Positions 1 through 10,221 are shown, counted from the first letter of the stretch. The stretch: DNA of 64,000 bases from Prorocentrum cordatum (GCA_963575745.1 CAUYUJ010016493.1:445745-509744); one strand, 5' to 3'. Notes: a model not told the origin generated them from the sequence alone. Translations and numbers: made by a program.

Positions 1-299
1 CCCCGGATCCCACTCTGCTTCAGGCGCCCTCTTGCTGCAGGAATCGGTGTGCGTCTGCTTTGCTTTTTGTTTTTGGTGTTCTCTGGCAGGGCCTGAGCCC
101 GAGCTGCTCGACCCGCCTTCCTGCTCCATGTTTTTCCTATTTCTCTTACGACCGACGTGTGCAGGGCCCCCAGATCGAGGCCTGGGCTTTTCTCCTCCGG
201 GCCAGTACTGCCTCCTGCCGGGGCCTGGCGAGGGCTCTCGGGCCGAAGACTTCGACAGCAAGTCCGCCCTGAGTTTCTCGAGACCAGAGGTCTGGTAGG
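1..299. other. Unassigned sequence
   Basis: No coding or RNA feature is recognised. The first 30 bases (GGATCCC, then TCTGCTTCAGGCGCC) resemble a segment near 11875-11908, so the window probably opens inside a dispersed repeat. Confidence 0.4.
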
Positions 300-449
300 G
301 GGCCACATGCGAACCCTACCCCTACCCCTACCCCCACGATTTCTGAGGGGGGGGGTGGGGTTCACTTCGATCGGGAGCTCTCGAGCGAAGTGAACCCCAC
401 CCTCCCCCGCAGAAATCGTGGGGGTAGGGGTAGGGTTCGCATGTGGCCC
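300..449. repeat. Foldback palindrome with telomere-like CCCCTA runs
   Basis: Left arm 300-370 and right arm 384-449 are near-perfect reverse complements separated by about 13 bases. The left arm carries one extra CCCCTA unit. Each arm contains a short CCCCTA/TAGGGG run, the palindrome TTCACTTCG/CGAAGTGAA, and GGGCCACATGCG/CGCATGTGGCCC at the ends. It should form a long hairpin. Nothing coding is seen. Confidence 0.9.
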
Positions 450-842
450 GCTATCTGGGGCCAGGACCGCCTTCGACTACGCCCGGGAGTTCGGGAGCGC
501 TGGCGCGCTGGCGCAGCTGTACGGCGCGGCCCCGCGCAACGCTCCAGGCTCAGGCGGGGAAACAAGACACGGACACAAATTGTCACAAAGAAACGTCGTC
601 TTCCGAGGGAAATAAGGCCATCATGGCAGTGGAGGGGGAAGCCAACATCCAGGAAAGATTGAACAAGGATGGGAATCTTGGCATTTGTCTGAATGTCGCC
701 GCGCCGTTTGATATCGACGCGGCCAATGGACGACGCCGACGCCAAGGCCAACCCACGGCAAGCCCTGCGCCCGAGGAGGCGTTTGCCCTGGTGGCTCCTT
801 CCCCAAGACGGAAGGCCGTGCGTCGGAACAAACGGCCTGGCG

Positions 843-873
<31 letters not shown>

Positions 874-880
874 GGCCTCA
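450..880. other. Unassigned sequence with (CA)n(TA)n microsatellite
   Basis: No recognisable gene. A short alternating tract, CA repeats followed by TA repeats, lies at about 843-873. Confidence 0.4.
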
Positions 881-1000
881 GCAGCCACCATGAACCCCCC
901 TTTTCTCTTGGAAGATGCCAAGAGAAAAGGGGGGCGGGTGCGGTTGGAGTTTCGGGTGTCGCGTCGTGTTGTGGTGGTTGGATCTGGAGTACTCGTGTGT

Positions 1001-2085
1001 GTGTTGGAGACGGAGGGAGCCTGTTGAGTATCGGGTGTTGTGTTGGAGAGGGAGGCTGTTGAGTACTGGGTGTTGTGTTGGAGACGGAGGGAGTTGAGTA
1101 GAAGGTTATTTTCAAGTTCAGCTTGGGGAGGGAGCCTGTTGAGTATGGGGTGTTGTGTTGGAGAAGGAGGCTGTTGAGTACTGGGTGTTGTGTTGGAGAC
1201 GCAGGGAGTTGAGTAGAAGTTATTTTCAAGTTCAGCTTGGGGAGGGAGCCTGTTGAGTATGGGGTGTTGTGTTGGAGAAGGAGGCTGTTGAGTACTGGGT
1301 GTTGTGGTGGAGACGGAGGGAGTTGAGTAGAAGGTTATTTTCAAGTTCAGCTTGGGGAGGGAGCTTGTTGAGTATCGGGTGTTGTGTTGGAGAAGGAGGC
1401 TGTTGAGTACTGGGTGTTGTGTGGGTGAACATCGCTCCGAACTTGGGCCCAAAAAGTCTTCCAAAAAAGAGCCTCAAAATTGAGTCCGGAAATCGTAGGA
1501 GTCCGATATAAATTCATATATAATCAGGGAGTTGAGTAGAAGGTTATTTTCAAGTTCAGCTTGGGGAGGGAGCCTGTTGAGTATCGGGTGTTGTGTTGGA
1601 GAAGGAGGCTGTTGAGTACTGGGTGTTGTGTTGGAGACGGAGGGAGTTGAGTAGAAGGTTCTTTTCAAGTTCAGCTTGGGGAGGGAGCCTGTTGAGTATC
1701 GGGTGTTGTGTTGGAGAAGGAGGCTGTTGAGTACTGGGTGTTGTGTTGGAGACGGAGGGAGTTGAGTAGAAGGTTATTTTCAAGTTCAGCTTGGGGAGGG
1801 AGCCTGTTGAGTATCGGGTGTTGTGTTGGAGAAGGAGGCTGTTGAGTACTGGGTGTTGTGTTGGAGACGGAGGGAGTTGAGTAGAAGGTTATTTTCAAGT
1901 TCAGCTTGGGGAGGGAGCCTGTTGAGTATCGGGTGTTGTGTTGGAGAAGGAGGCTGTTGAGTACTGGGTGTTGTGTTGGAGACAGTTGAGTAGAAGGTTC
2001 TTTTCAAGTTCAGCTTGGGGAGGGAGCCTGTTGAGTATCGGGTGTTGTGTTGGAGAAGGAGGCTGTTGAGTACTGGGTGTTGTAT
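1001..2085. repeat. 115-bp tandem repeat array with a repeated spacer
   Basis: The landmark GTTGAGTAGAAG recurs at 1093, 1208, 1322, 1531, 1646, 1761, 1876 and 1985, giving an exact 115-bp period in the best part. Each unit also holds half-unit repeats (GTTGAGTAC/TTGGGTGTTGTGTTGGAG). The minus-strand frames running through it are low-complexity artefacts of the period. Confidence 0.95.
1421..1528. repeat. Spacer copy 1 of the 115-bp array
   Basis: This segment of about 105 bases (GGTGAACATCGCTCCGAACT ... ATTCATATATAATCA) ends the first sub-array. It recurs almost unchanged at 2087-2190, ending the second sub-array, so a unit of several hundred bases has itself been duplicated. Confidence 0.85.
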
Positions 2086-2086
2086 G

Positions 2087-2190
2087 GGTGAACATCGCTC
2101 CGAACTTGAGCCCAAAAAGTCTTCCAAAAAAGAGCCTCAAAATTGAGTCCGAAAATCGTCGGAATCATATCTAAATTCATATATAATCAT
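2087..2190. repeat. Spacer copy 2 of the 115-bp array
   Basis: Near-identical to 1421-1528, with a few substitutions (for example GGGCCC to GAGCCC). Confidence 0.85.
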
Positions 2191-2329
2191 GAGAAAGGGG
2201 GGTTCTTGGTGGGTTCAGAGCGCTATTCCTCTTTCTATATTTTTACAAGCCCGGGCGGCCGCAAAACCCCGCACCCCCCCCCCCCCCCAAACCGCCAAAC
2301 CGGACTCCTGGGATCCTGGGGCTTTGGGA

Positions 2330-2930
2330 CCCTCCGGACGCCCATTGAAGCGGTCCCGAGTGCCTCAAGAGCGCTCCAAGACAGGCACAAAGCGCTCCAA
2401 GACGCCAAAGATAGCCCCAAGACAGCCTCAGGAGCCCCCAAGACGCCCCAAGCGGCCCCAAAGAAGCCCCCCAAGACGGCCCCGGGAGGCCGAAATGGTC
2501 AATTTTCCAATGTGTTTTTCGATGTTTTCTGCTTTCTCGCCATTTTAGCTTTCCGACGCTCCAAGACAGAACTAGAGGCCCTCAAGAGCGCCCCAAGATG
2601 GCCCGGGGGGCCCCCAAAACGGCCCCAACACGGCCCCAAGACGGCTCTGGAGCGCCCCGAAACAGCCCAAGAGGCGCCCAAGAAGGCCCAAGAGGGCCCC
2701 GAGAAAGCTTCAAACGAGCCCCCACAGGGCGTTCAAAAGTACAAACATCTAACTTTCCGCCCCAAGTGGGCCCCAGGAGGCCCCAGGAGGGCCCCAAGAG
2801 GCCCCAAGAGGCTTCCAAAGGCCCCGAGGACTCCCAAAAAGAACCCACGAGGCCCCAAAATGGCTCTCCAAAAGGCAGCCAAAACGGCCCCCCAAGAGGC
2901 TTCAAAACTGCTGAATCGCCCCACTTGACC
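2330..2930. repeat. Degenerate CCCCAAGA/GGCC minisatellite
   Basis: Short motifs such as CCCCAAGA, GGCCCC and CTCCAAGAC recur every 9-30 bases without a fixed period. The same family appears on the opposite strand at 5340-5660 and 30785-31620, and again at 46345-46440. The proline/lysine/arginine-rich frames across it are products of the repeat. Confidence 0.75.
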
Positions 2931-3013
2931 GCCACCTCCGGAACGGCTTCGCTGCGCTGCTCCGTTGTTTGCCAGACAGTGGCATCCCACGCAAAACACC
3001 AAAATGCTTGAAA

Positions 3014-3058
3014 TCCCGGGTTCGCAACCAAATTCCCGGGAAATCGGTTGCGAACCCG
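3014..3058. repeat. Inverted repeat (hairpin)
   Basis: CGGGTTCGCAACC and GGTTGCGAACCCG form perfect arms around a short AT-containing loop that itself holds TTCCCGGGAA. Confidence 0.8.
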
Positions 3059-3656
3059 AGATTCGGCACATTTCCCCGGAATTCGGTAGATGTCCTTAGC
3101 ATTTCCAGAATCCGGTACGTTGCCTGCATGCTTGCTGCCCTATGCCCTATCGCATCCCAGAATAATCGTTCCATGGAGGTTTCACGAGGGCCCTTCCAAG
3201 TCATTAAGGAAACATTGTTTTCCACACGTGTTCGCACACATGCATCCGCCAAGTCGAGACAGCACGCCGAGACAGCACGCCGCCCCAATGCGTGCCTTAC
3301 CTTACCTTACCTCATGATATTCCTCCCTTCGCCGCGCCTCCCTAAATCGTCCTCCACTTCTTTCCCGCCCCTTCTGTCCGACGTTTTGTCTTTCCGGAGC
3401 CTCCACGGCCGCTCTCATCGCCGCTGATCGGTCCGCTGGGACATTCTCATGGAGTCCCAGTGGCGCGCGGACCAGCAGAGCGAGGGCGCGAGCAAGTAAG
3501 GTGCAGGTCCGGGAACTGGGCGCGAACCGGCCGCGGTTCAAAGACCGTGGAGGGCCGCGCTAGACGCCAACGCGCGCAAGGGTTGAAGGACCAAGGTGCA
3601 TGGCGCGAAGCGCCAATGCAGTCTCGTATATATATATATATGTGTGTGTGTGCCAT
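3059..3656. other. Unassigned sequence
   Basis: No gene recognised. It contains four CCTTA repeats near 3298-3321 and an alternating (TA)n(TG)n tract at about 3627-3652. Confidence 0.4.
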
Positions 3657-3905
3657 GGGCCTTAGTGGGGCCCGGAAACACCATGGCCGTTTTTTTTTCC
3701 ACCGTTGTCGAAAAGTGTCTCTTGCAAATGGAAGCGGTAAAAGAAAACGGCGACCAGCAACAGCAAAAAAACGGCTCCGGGATTGGAGCCGGAACCGAGG
3801 AAAAACGGCGACAGAACCTGCAGAACACGGGGCGACGGCACCGGCCACAAAAAAGGCAAAGCGGAAGCGGTGACAAAAACGGTCTTGTCGTTTCCAGAGC
3901 CCACT
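3657..3905. mobile_element. Short inverted-repeat element, family C, copy 1
   Basis: The left end (GGGCCTTAGTGGGGCCCGGA, then AACACCATGGCCG and a T-run) is the approximate inverse of the right end (GGTGACAAAAACGGTCTTGTCG then TTTCCAGAGCCCACTGC). The interior is rich in AAAACGGCGAC/CCGGAACC. A second member with the same ends lies at 12611-12860. Size and ends suggest a MITE-like non-autonomous element. Confidence 0.65.
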
Positions 3906-4302
3906 GCAGTCATCCCGCACAGGAAGGCTGGGCAACCTTCCCAAGGGTACCCTTGCATCCTTGCCCCTCCCGCCCATCCTTATAGCAACTCTCGCTGGAT
4001 CGAAAAACGTTAACATGGGCCTCCAAGGCCCTTGCATCTTACCGCGCATCCTTTTGAACAAGTTGACTGCAATGAGGGGCAACAATAGGGGGGACTGGAA
4101 TACGGGAGAATGCATCGACCTGGAATCGGCGATGCATCGCCGATAGATCGGCGATATATCCCTGATAGTGAACCCGCACCTTCCTGGGCAGGCCAGGGCT
4201 ATCGGGCCCCTATCGGCGACCCATGGGCGATTGGGGGGCGATGCATCCCCCCATCTGCCTATCCCCCCGTATCGTTGCCCCCGATGTAAGCCGTGGGCTT
4301 AA
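3906..4302. other. Unassigned sequence with short ATCGGCGAT repeats
   Basis: No gene recognised. GCATCGCC/GGCGATGC motifs recur at 4113-4230. A CCTATC...CCCCCGATGTAAGCCGTGGG segment just before 4302 is repeated after the family A element at about 4460-4510, so that insertion lies between two related copies. Confidence 0.4.
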
Positions 4303-4458
4303 TTAAGTCGGGCACGTCCCTCGGGAATATTCAAAAATGATCAAAAAATAATATGGGGACGATTTTTGGATTATTTTTTGGGCATTTTGGGGGGCATGTT
4401 TTGCGTATTTTCTTTTTTTCGCTTAAGATCCCGCTTTAGGGGGACAGGCCCGACCTGA
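4303..4458. mobile_element. MITE-like element, family A, copy 1
   Basis: It begins TTAAGTCGGGCACGTCCCTC and ends GGGGGACAGGCCCGACCTGA, which are near reverse complements. The middle is AT-rich (AATATTCAAAA, GATCAAAAAATAAT). The same ends and the same AATATTCAAAA block recur at seven sites in this window, at a length of 155-165 bp. Confidence 0.85.
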
Positions 4459-4752
4459 GCCTATGCCTATCCCCCTTCCCCCTATCGTTGCCCCCAGTGT
4501 GAGCCCTGGGCCCCCTGCACAGCCCCGCCGCCGCTGCCGCGCCCGAGCGCCGCCGCGCCCAGGCCCGCCGCGGCCGAGCGCTGCCGCGGGGCGCTGAGCG
4601 CCGCCGGCTCGGCGGGCGCGCTCGCCGAGGGCCGAGCCCCCGCCCGCTGCGGGCCGTCGCCGCCGCGGCCGCGCGCCACGGCCGGCCTCCTGCACGTCGA
4701 GGACGAAGGAGCAACGCACACACGCCCATACTCATGCCCATACCCATATCCA

Positions 4753-4992
4753 AACCCATGCCCCCTCCTCCTCCTCTTCCTCCTCCTCCTCCTCCTCCTC
4801 CTCCTCCTCCTCCTCCTCCCTCCTCCTCCTCCTCCTCCTCCCCTCCTCCTCCTCCTCCCCCATTCCTCCTCCTCCTCGTCCGTCTCCTCCTTCTCCTCCT
4901 CCTCCTCCTCCCCCTTCTTTTCCTCCTCTCCTCCTCCTCCTCCTACTCCTCTTCCTCCTCCTCCTCCTACCCTCCCTCTCCTCCTCTCCCAT
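4753..4992. repeat. (CCT)n tract
   Basis: A polypyrimidine microsatellite of about 240 bases, interrupted by TTC and CGT. It is open in several frames as Pro/Ser/Leu or, on the other strand, Glu/Gly/Arg; none is a credible protein. The bases before it (4459-4700) are GC-rich and unassigned. Confidence 0.95.
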
Positions 4993-5212
4993 GCACTTTT
5001 CCACCCTGGGTGCGGATTGTCGGACCGCGGGGAAGGCTCCCGTTCGAGCGGGGCCCCCATCCGACAACACGCGCCATAGCTCCCTCCTTTTCTCGTCGGG
5101 TCTTCGACCTATACGTAAAGTGTTCCGAGGATCTACGGAGCATTCGATGTAGTAGATTGGACGAGCATTTCAATTGCGAAGGCCTTACGGTCGGTGCCGC
5201 CGACCCTGAAGG

Positions 5213-5235
5213 GAGACGACGACGACGACGACGAC

Positions 5236-5266
<31 letters not shown>

Positions 5267-5280
5267 GCAACGGCAGCGGC

Positions 5281-5312
<32 letters not shown>

Positions 5313-5322
5313 CGCTGACGTG
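5213..5322. repeat. (GAC)n tract
   Basis: GACGAC trinucleotide repeat with occasional AAC and GGC. The poly-Asp and poly-Arg frames are artefacts. Confidence 0.95.
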
Positions 5323-5339
5323 GGCCAGAGTCCTCAGGG

Positions 5340-5660
5340 ATGCTTCTTGAGGTATCTTTGGACTTGGAAGCCTCTTGGGGGCCTCTTGGGAGCCTCTTGG
5401 GGGCCTCTTCGGGCTTCCTGGGGACCTCTTGTGGGCCTCTTGGGGCCTCTTGGGGCCTCCTGGGGGCCTCTCGGGGCCGAGGGCTCGAAATGTCCGCTCT
5501 GGTCCCCCGTCAGGGCACGCTCTCGGGGCCGTCTAGGGGGCCCCTTGGACCGTCTTGGAGGCGTTCGGAGCTGTCTTGGGGTCCTCTCAGGCTGTTTTGG
5601 GGTCCCCTTGGAGGCCTCTTGGGCCGTCTTGGAGCGATCTTGGGGGCTATCGTAGATTGG
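5340..5660. repeat. CTTGGGG minisatellite, inverse orientation of the 2330-2930 family
   Basis: GGCCTCTTGGGG-type motifs repeat about every 12-30 bases. They are the reverse complement of the CCCCAAGA motif at 2330-2930. Confidence 0.75.
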
Positions 5661-5730
5661 ACGCGAATTTCAAGTTTGGGGTGAATGAATTCTGCTGTCG
5701 ATCTCCTACTCGAGCATCCGAGGAAGAAAA

Positions 5731-5837
5731 GAACGGCATAACCATTCACTTTTGGAGCTCCGGGCGGACTTCTTGGATCGGCGCTGGGCCCCCACGGGCG
5801 GAGCGCGGACCGTCGAAAGCTAAAGGTTATGCCATTG
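5731..5837. repeat. Foldback repeat, AACGG-TATAA family (B), copy 1
   Basis: It begins GAACGGCATAACCATT and ends AAAGGTTATGCCATTGTT, with the core TTCTTGGATCGGCGCTGGGC. The core recurs in foldbacks at 13220-13346 and 13933-14085 and around the retrotransposon at 46922/57771. The inverted match here is partial. Confidence 0.6.
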
Positions 5838-5999
5838 TTTGGTTCCTCCAAGCTGGGCGCCGAGTCCGCCGCAGCCGGCTCCTGCATGGGGAGTGGGGGC
5901 TGCCTCGCGGCGCGGCGAAGAGCGCGTGCGGCAGGGTAAGATCAGGGAGAGAGTGAGGAGGGAGGAGGAGAGAGGAGGAGCAGCAGGAGGAGGAGCGAA
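5838..5999. other. Unassigned sequence
   Basis: No feature recognised apart from a GA-rich lead-in to the GAT tract from about 5940. Confidence 0.3.
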
Positions 6000-6326
6000 G
6001 GGCAGGGATGATGATGGTGGTGACGGTGATGGTAATGATGAGGGTGCGGGTGAGAGTGAGGATGAGGATGAGGATGAGGATGAGGATGAGGATGAGCATG
6101 TGGATGAGGATGAGGATGAGGATGATAAGGATGATGAGGATGAAAATGAGGATGAGGATGAGGATGTGGATGATGATGCTGATGATGACGATGATGATGA
6201 TGATGATTGTGGTGGTAGTGGTGATGATGATGGCGACGATGACGATGACGATGATGATGGTGATGCTGATGATGCTGGTGATGAGCGTGATCATAATGAT
6301 GATGGTGGTGATGATGATGGTGATGG

Positions 6327-6382
<56 letters not shown>

Positions 6383-6930
6383 GCGATGCTGATATTGGTG
6401 GTGGTGATGGTGATGCTGATGATGATCGTGATCATGATCATGATCGTGATGATGATGGTGATGATGATGAAGATGGTGATGATGAATATGCCGATGACGA
6501 TGATGTTGATGGTAATGACTATGATCATGCTAATGATGACGGTTGTGGCGGTGACGATGACGATGATGATGATGATGACGATGAATATGATGACGATGTG
6601 GATGTTGATGGTGGTGTTAATGATGGTCGTTGCGATGTTGGTGATGCTGATGATGAGTGTGATGATGTTGATGATGCTGGTGATGAGGATGGTAGTGATG
6701 GCGATGGCGATGATGATGGCGATGATGCTGATGACGACGATGATGATGTTGGTGATCCTGTGATGTTGGTGATGGTGGTGATGACTATGTCGATGGTTGA
6801 TGGTGAGAGCTATGATGATGATGTTGATGGTGATGATGATGACGACGCGTACGATGACGATGGCGATGACGATGAGGATGATTGTGATGGTGATGGTGAT
6901 GGTGATGACGATGGTCATGGGGAGGAGGAG
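6000..6930. repeat. (GAT/GAC)n tract, about 930 bp
   Basis: Almost pure GATGATGAC/GATGAG trinucleotide repeat. The long plus-strand frame reads as poly-Asp, and the same DNA is also open as poly-Met on + and poly-Ile/Thr/Val on -. That is diagnostic of a simple repeat rather than an acidic protein. Confidence 0.95.
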
Positions 6931-7195
6931 CGCGCTACTCGTGTGCAAGATTGTGTAAGGAAGACGGTGTCAAAGTCGCGAGTCTCTCGACCGATGGCCA
7001 GGCGCCGCGACGAACCCCCCCATCGTGGTGGACGACGCGTCCACGTCCGGGTCCACGCTGTTCCTCGTGGGCGGGGACTTCGAGGAGTTCGTGACCACGT
7101 CCGTGCAGGCGGGTCGGCGGATCCCCCCCCTTCCCCTGCCCCCACCTTCCGGGCGGCCTGAGGACTGGGGCCGCGTGGGCTCATCCACTACGAGG
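6931..7195. other. Unassigned GC-rich sequence
   Basis: No feature recognised. Confidence 0.3.
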
Positions 7196-7318
7196 TAGAG
7201 GGAGAGAGAGAGAGAGAGAAAGGGAGGGAGAGAGAGAGAGAGAGAGAGAGCGGAGGAGCATACATAGCACACAGACGACGACGAGAAGGAGGAGCAGGAG
7301 ACAGAGAGAGGGTGAGGG
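7196..7318. repeat. (GA)n-rich tract
   Basis: GAGAGA dinucleotide repeats, interrupted near 7255-7290 by CATACATAGCACACAGACGACGACG-type sequence. Confidence 0.9.
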
Positions 7319-7599
7319 GGTAATTGCGCCTGTGCTCGCAATGGAGACTGTGATGGTCACGGCGACAGGAGGCTCGCACTTGAGGCGCGCGATGGCAATT
7401 GAGGGCATGTGCATCTTACGAAAAGCTGTCTCCAGACCCTTATCAGAGCGTCCCGGGGGACTCGTGAACGGCCCTACACGTCCTCAGTATCCGCCTGCCC
7501 TCGGTGAACCCCGGGCTGTCTGGGCGGCGCGGGCGGGCCTTCTGAGGCGGCTCACACGCTTCCTTGCCCTTCTCCGAAGCCGCAGACGGCCTTTCAGAA

Positions 7600-7785
7600 G
7601 ACTGGAGGACTTCTGAGAAGCCCCGCCGCCTTCTGAGACGGCCTCTCCCCTCTCGCTTCCGTCCTTGGCGCGACGCCGAGTTGGGTCTTCGGGCCACGGC
7701 TCGAGTCTCCGGCGGCCGTTCGGGACGATCCGGGCCCCACCCGCACGCTCTCGGCGAGGCGCAGCTACCCGAAAGCCCCACGAGG
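7600..7785 (+). repeat. Dispersed repeat H, copy 1
   Basis: CTTCTGAGAAGCCCCGCCGCCTTCTGAG, CTCCGGCGGCCGTTCGGGA and CTCTCGGCGAGGCGCAGCT recur in the same order on the minus strand at 23335-23525. Parts recur at 13560-13640 and 23725-23820. In one frame both main copies encode a shared SGGRSG-SG-ALGEAQL peptide. That may be a decayed coding segment or simply nucleotide homology. Confidence 0.65.
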
Positions 7786-7821
7786 CGGGAAGAGAAAAAG
7801 CGAGAACCGAGAATCAGGAGA

Positions 7822-7977
7822 GGAAAACACACCCAGACATAATTAACCCTCGATTCCCCAGAAAATATTGGAAACTATGGGAAGTGGGGTGGAAGACAGA
7901 AACCCTGAAAATATTTGAAAGTATTGGGAATATTTTTATTTGGGGGTATTTATTTGTGTGTCCTGGGGCCCCTTCAA
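7822..7977 (+). repeat. Dispersed 156-bp repeat, family D, copy 1
   Basis: It runs from GGAAAACACACCCAGACATA to TTTGTGTGTCCTGGGGCCCC-TTC, with an AT-rich centre containing GAAAATATTGGAAA. Copies at 11562-11719 and 24498-24653 share both ends, the CTCGATTCCC block, the repeated AAATATGGG motif and the length. Confidence 0.85.
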
Positions 7978-7999
7978 AGACGCCCGAACACCTCGAACC

Positions 8000-8164
8000 T
8001 TAAGTCGGGCATGTCCCTCTACAGGAGGAATATTCAAAACTAGCATCTCAAGCACATAGTCTGGGGACGGTGTTTGATGATGTCTGGATGAATTTGGGGT
8101 ACGTCTGACCCTTTTTTTGTTTCCCCTCCAAACACCGCCTGTAGGAAGACATGCCCGACCTAAC
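8000..8164. mobile_element. MITE-like element, family A, copy 2
   Basis: Terminal inverted repeats TTAAGTCGGGCATGTCCCTC and GAAGACATGCCCGACCTAA enclose ACAGG-AGGAATATTCAAAAC and CCGCCTGTAGG. It lies 22 bases after a family D copy. Confidence 0.9.
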
Positions 8165-8692
8165 TCGAACCACAAGCTCCCAAGCTTTCCCCCTTGGCGC
8201 TTCGCCGGCTGCCTGCAGCTGCTCGAGCAGTTCGCGTCTCGCCCTCGCCTTCCTGCACCAGCGGCAGGGGGACGGCCCTCGGGCGGGGCCAGGACGAGGA
8301 TACAATCCCTTCCAGAGCGTGCGCTCTGAGAAGGCCGCGGCGGCCGAGGCGTCCTCCAGAGCCGCGGGACCTCAGAGATCCTCGATCTATCCCCACCCGA
8401 TTCTATCCTCGTGTCCGGGCTTCGTCTTGGGCCTCCCCTGGAGAGGCGAGGGGGCAGGTGTTTCTGCTCCTCGTCCTCGCTCTGCTCCGCGGCTGGTGCC
8501 TCGAGTGGTGGAGCCCCCATCGGCGGGGAAGCTGGTACTGCTAAGCATCGGCGCGCTGGCCCCTGGTAGGGCCCCGAGCGCAGGCTCGCGCTCGCGCTCG
8601 CGACGACTCCGGCCCAGGCCTCCCGCGCCCTCGTGCTCCGTCAGCCCGCGGGGCCCCGGGGCACTCGACCAGGAACACTCGCACGGATCTCG
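8165..8692. other. Unassigned GC-rich sequence
   Basis: No credible gene. Frames on both strands lack recognisable motifs and are dominated by Arg, Pro and Ser. Confidence 0.35.
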
Positions 8693-8845
8693 TCGTCGTC
8701 GTCGTCGTTGCCCTCCCTCCTCCTCCGCGAGCTGTCCCTCCCTCCTCCTCCTCCTCCTCTCTCCTCCTCCGCCTCTCCTCCTCCTCCTCCTCCTCCTCCT
8801 CCTCCTCCTCCTCCTCCTCCTCCTCCTCCTCCTCCTCCTCCTCCA
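8693..8845. repeat. (CGT)n then (CCT)n tract
   Basis: A short CGTCGT run is followed by a nearly pure CCT tract of about 100 bases. Confidence 0.95.
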
Positions 8846-9050
8846 GTCCACAAGAAGCCTTCCACGGGAAGCCCAACCCTGAGGCCCCAGGGCGCCCATC
8901 GATGCCTGGTGTGGGAGCGCCACGCCTACCACAGCAGAGCCATCGGAACCGAAGAAATCCAGGGTCAAACCGTCGAGGCGAGCAGGGCGCACGCTCTGCC
9001 CACGCAGGCGAGGCGTCGGCAGCCGCGGCGGGCGCCGGATAACCTGAAGC

Positions 9051-9211
9051 TTAAGTCGGGCCTGTCCTTCTACAGGGGGAATATTCAGAAATAGTCAAAA
9101 AATAGTCAGGGGACTATGTTTCGAGCATGTTTGGGGCATCTTTTGAATATCTTTGGACTCTTTCTTATTGTTCGTCCAAACTCCCCCTGTAGGGGGACAG
9201 GCCCGACTTAA
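9051..9211. mobile_element. MITE-like element, family A, copy 3
   Basis: It begins TTAAGTCGGGCCTGTCCTTC and ends GGGGGACAGGCCCGACTTAA, with internal AATATTCAGAAATAGTCAAAA. It is 161 bp and among the most symmetrical copies. Confidence 0.9.
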
Positions 9212-9228
9212 TCTTAAGTCGTCAAGCG

Positions 9229-9457
9229 GTGGCGAAGCGTCCTGGCTCGCCTATAGGCCTACCGAAGACTGTTCTGAGAACCTGTTGCGGTTTCCACGAC
9301 ATGTTCTTAGAACATTTCTGGCGGCGTCTGTCTTGATTCATCACATCGGGTCTATGTTATAAGAACATTGTTCTTGTTATTAGAACATGTTTGGGTTCTA
9401 AGAACATGTCGTGGTAGGCCTATAGAAAGGTCGAGACGGTCGGTCCCTGCTCAACTT
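9229..9457 (+). mobile_element. Dispersed 229-bp inverted-repeat element, family E, copy 1
   Basis: GTGGCGAAGCGTCCTGGCTC ... GACGGTCGGTCCCTGCTCAA recurs at 22251-22479 with the same length. Inside, CCACGACATGTTCTTAGAAC (9294-9313) is matched by its exact complement ending at 9414, and CTATAGGCCTACC by GGTAGGCCTATAG, so the element is a foldback. GTTCTTAGAAC-type palindromes recur five times. Confidence 0.85.
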
Positions 9458-9478
9458 AAATCGGGCACGTCCCTCTCG
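9455..9478 (+). repeat. Partial left end of a family A element
   Basis: CTTAAATCGGGCACGTCCCTC matches the family A left terminus but has no right half. TTAAGTCG also stands at 9214-9221, just before the family E copy, so E may have inserted into a family A terminus. Confidence 0.5.
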
Positions 9479-10221
9479 AACGAAGCCGCCAAACGCCGAA
9501 TGCGCGTGGGCGGAGAAAAGAAGGGCGACTCGCCAAAGCCGTGCAGCAGCAGACAATCATGCGCCAAACGCGTGTCCAGAGGGCCCGGATGCGCCAGATG
9601 CGCGCCGCCGGGAGCGCGCAAGCAGGGGGAAGGGGAGGACGACGCTGACACGCCAAAGGCGTGCCCAAGTGGCCGGACGCGCCAAATGCGCGCCGTGAGG
9701 GCGAGGGGGAAGGAGGAAAATGATGATAAATGTGTTCTATCCGCCAAAACGCACAAACCATGCAATACATATCATAAGTATTTCTTCTCCGCATCCAGTT
9801 GGCCTGGAAAGTTTGATGCTGACATCGTACCATTTGTTCTTGTCTCGGAGCGTGTCCATTAAAGCTTCCGAGCAAGGGAAACAAGAAGAAACAATTGATA
9901 ACAAGTCTGCTGCCCATACTCTTCTTGGTCTCCCCCGCGCACGTTTGCAAGTCAGCGTAACCGGCATGAGACGATCAGGTTGAAGCGTCGCCGCACGTAG
10001 CGCCTGAGTGTTATAGCGCTCCAGCCAATATTTCCAAGTAGCTGAAGTTGTTGATGCAATCGTTGCGATGTGGAAGGTAGCTGTTGGCTATTCTCCAGAA
10101 AGGTTTTGTTTGGTATTCTAGAAATGAAGGAATGGGGAATGTTCAATATTTTCCTGAGGCATTCCGGTTGGAAGCTGTCCAATCGTCGTTTTCTGTTTTG
10201 TTGAACCATGCCGAGCTGAGG
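9479..10221. other. Unassigned sequence with TGCGCGCC short repeats
   Basis: CGCCAAA-CGCGT and GCGCCAGATGCGCGCC motifs recur at 9480-9700 with loose spacing of about 80-120 bases. The more AT-rich part, 9720-10220, has no recognised feature. Confidence 0.4.

Larger units (their letters stand above)
885..2213. mobile_element. Inverted-repeat-bounded tandem array (putative foldback element)
   Basis: A sequence of about 22 bases at 885-908 (CCACCATGAACCCCCCTTTT) recurs inverted at about 2189-2212 with one mismatch and one indel. The bracketed DNA is almost entirely the 115-bp array. The left end is itself palindromic: arms 894-910 and 917-933, reading CCCCCCTTTTCTCTTGG and its complement. Reading this as a foldback transposon with terminal inverted repeats is inference; no target-site duplication was found. 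Confidence 0.5.

Noticed and set aside
5839-7161. Long acidic (poly-Asp) protein
   Set aside because: The frame is a GAT/GAC microsatellite that is equally open in other frames and on the other strand; flanking parts have no domain.
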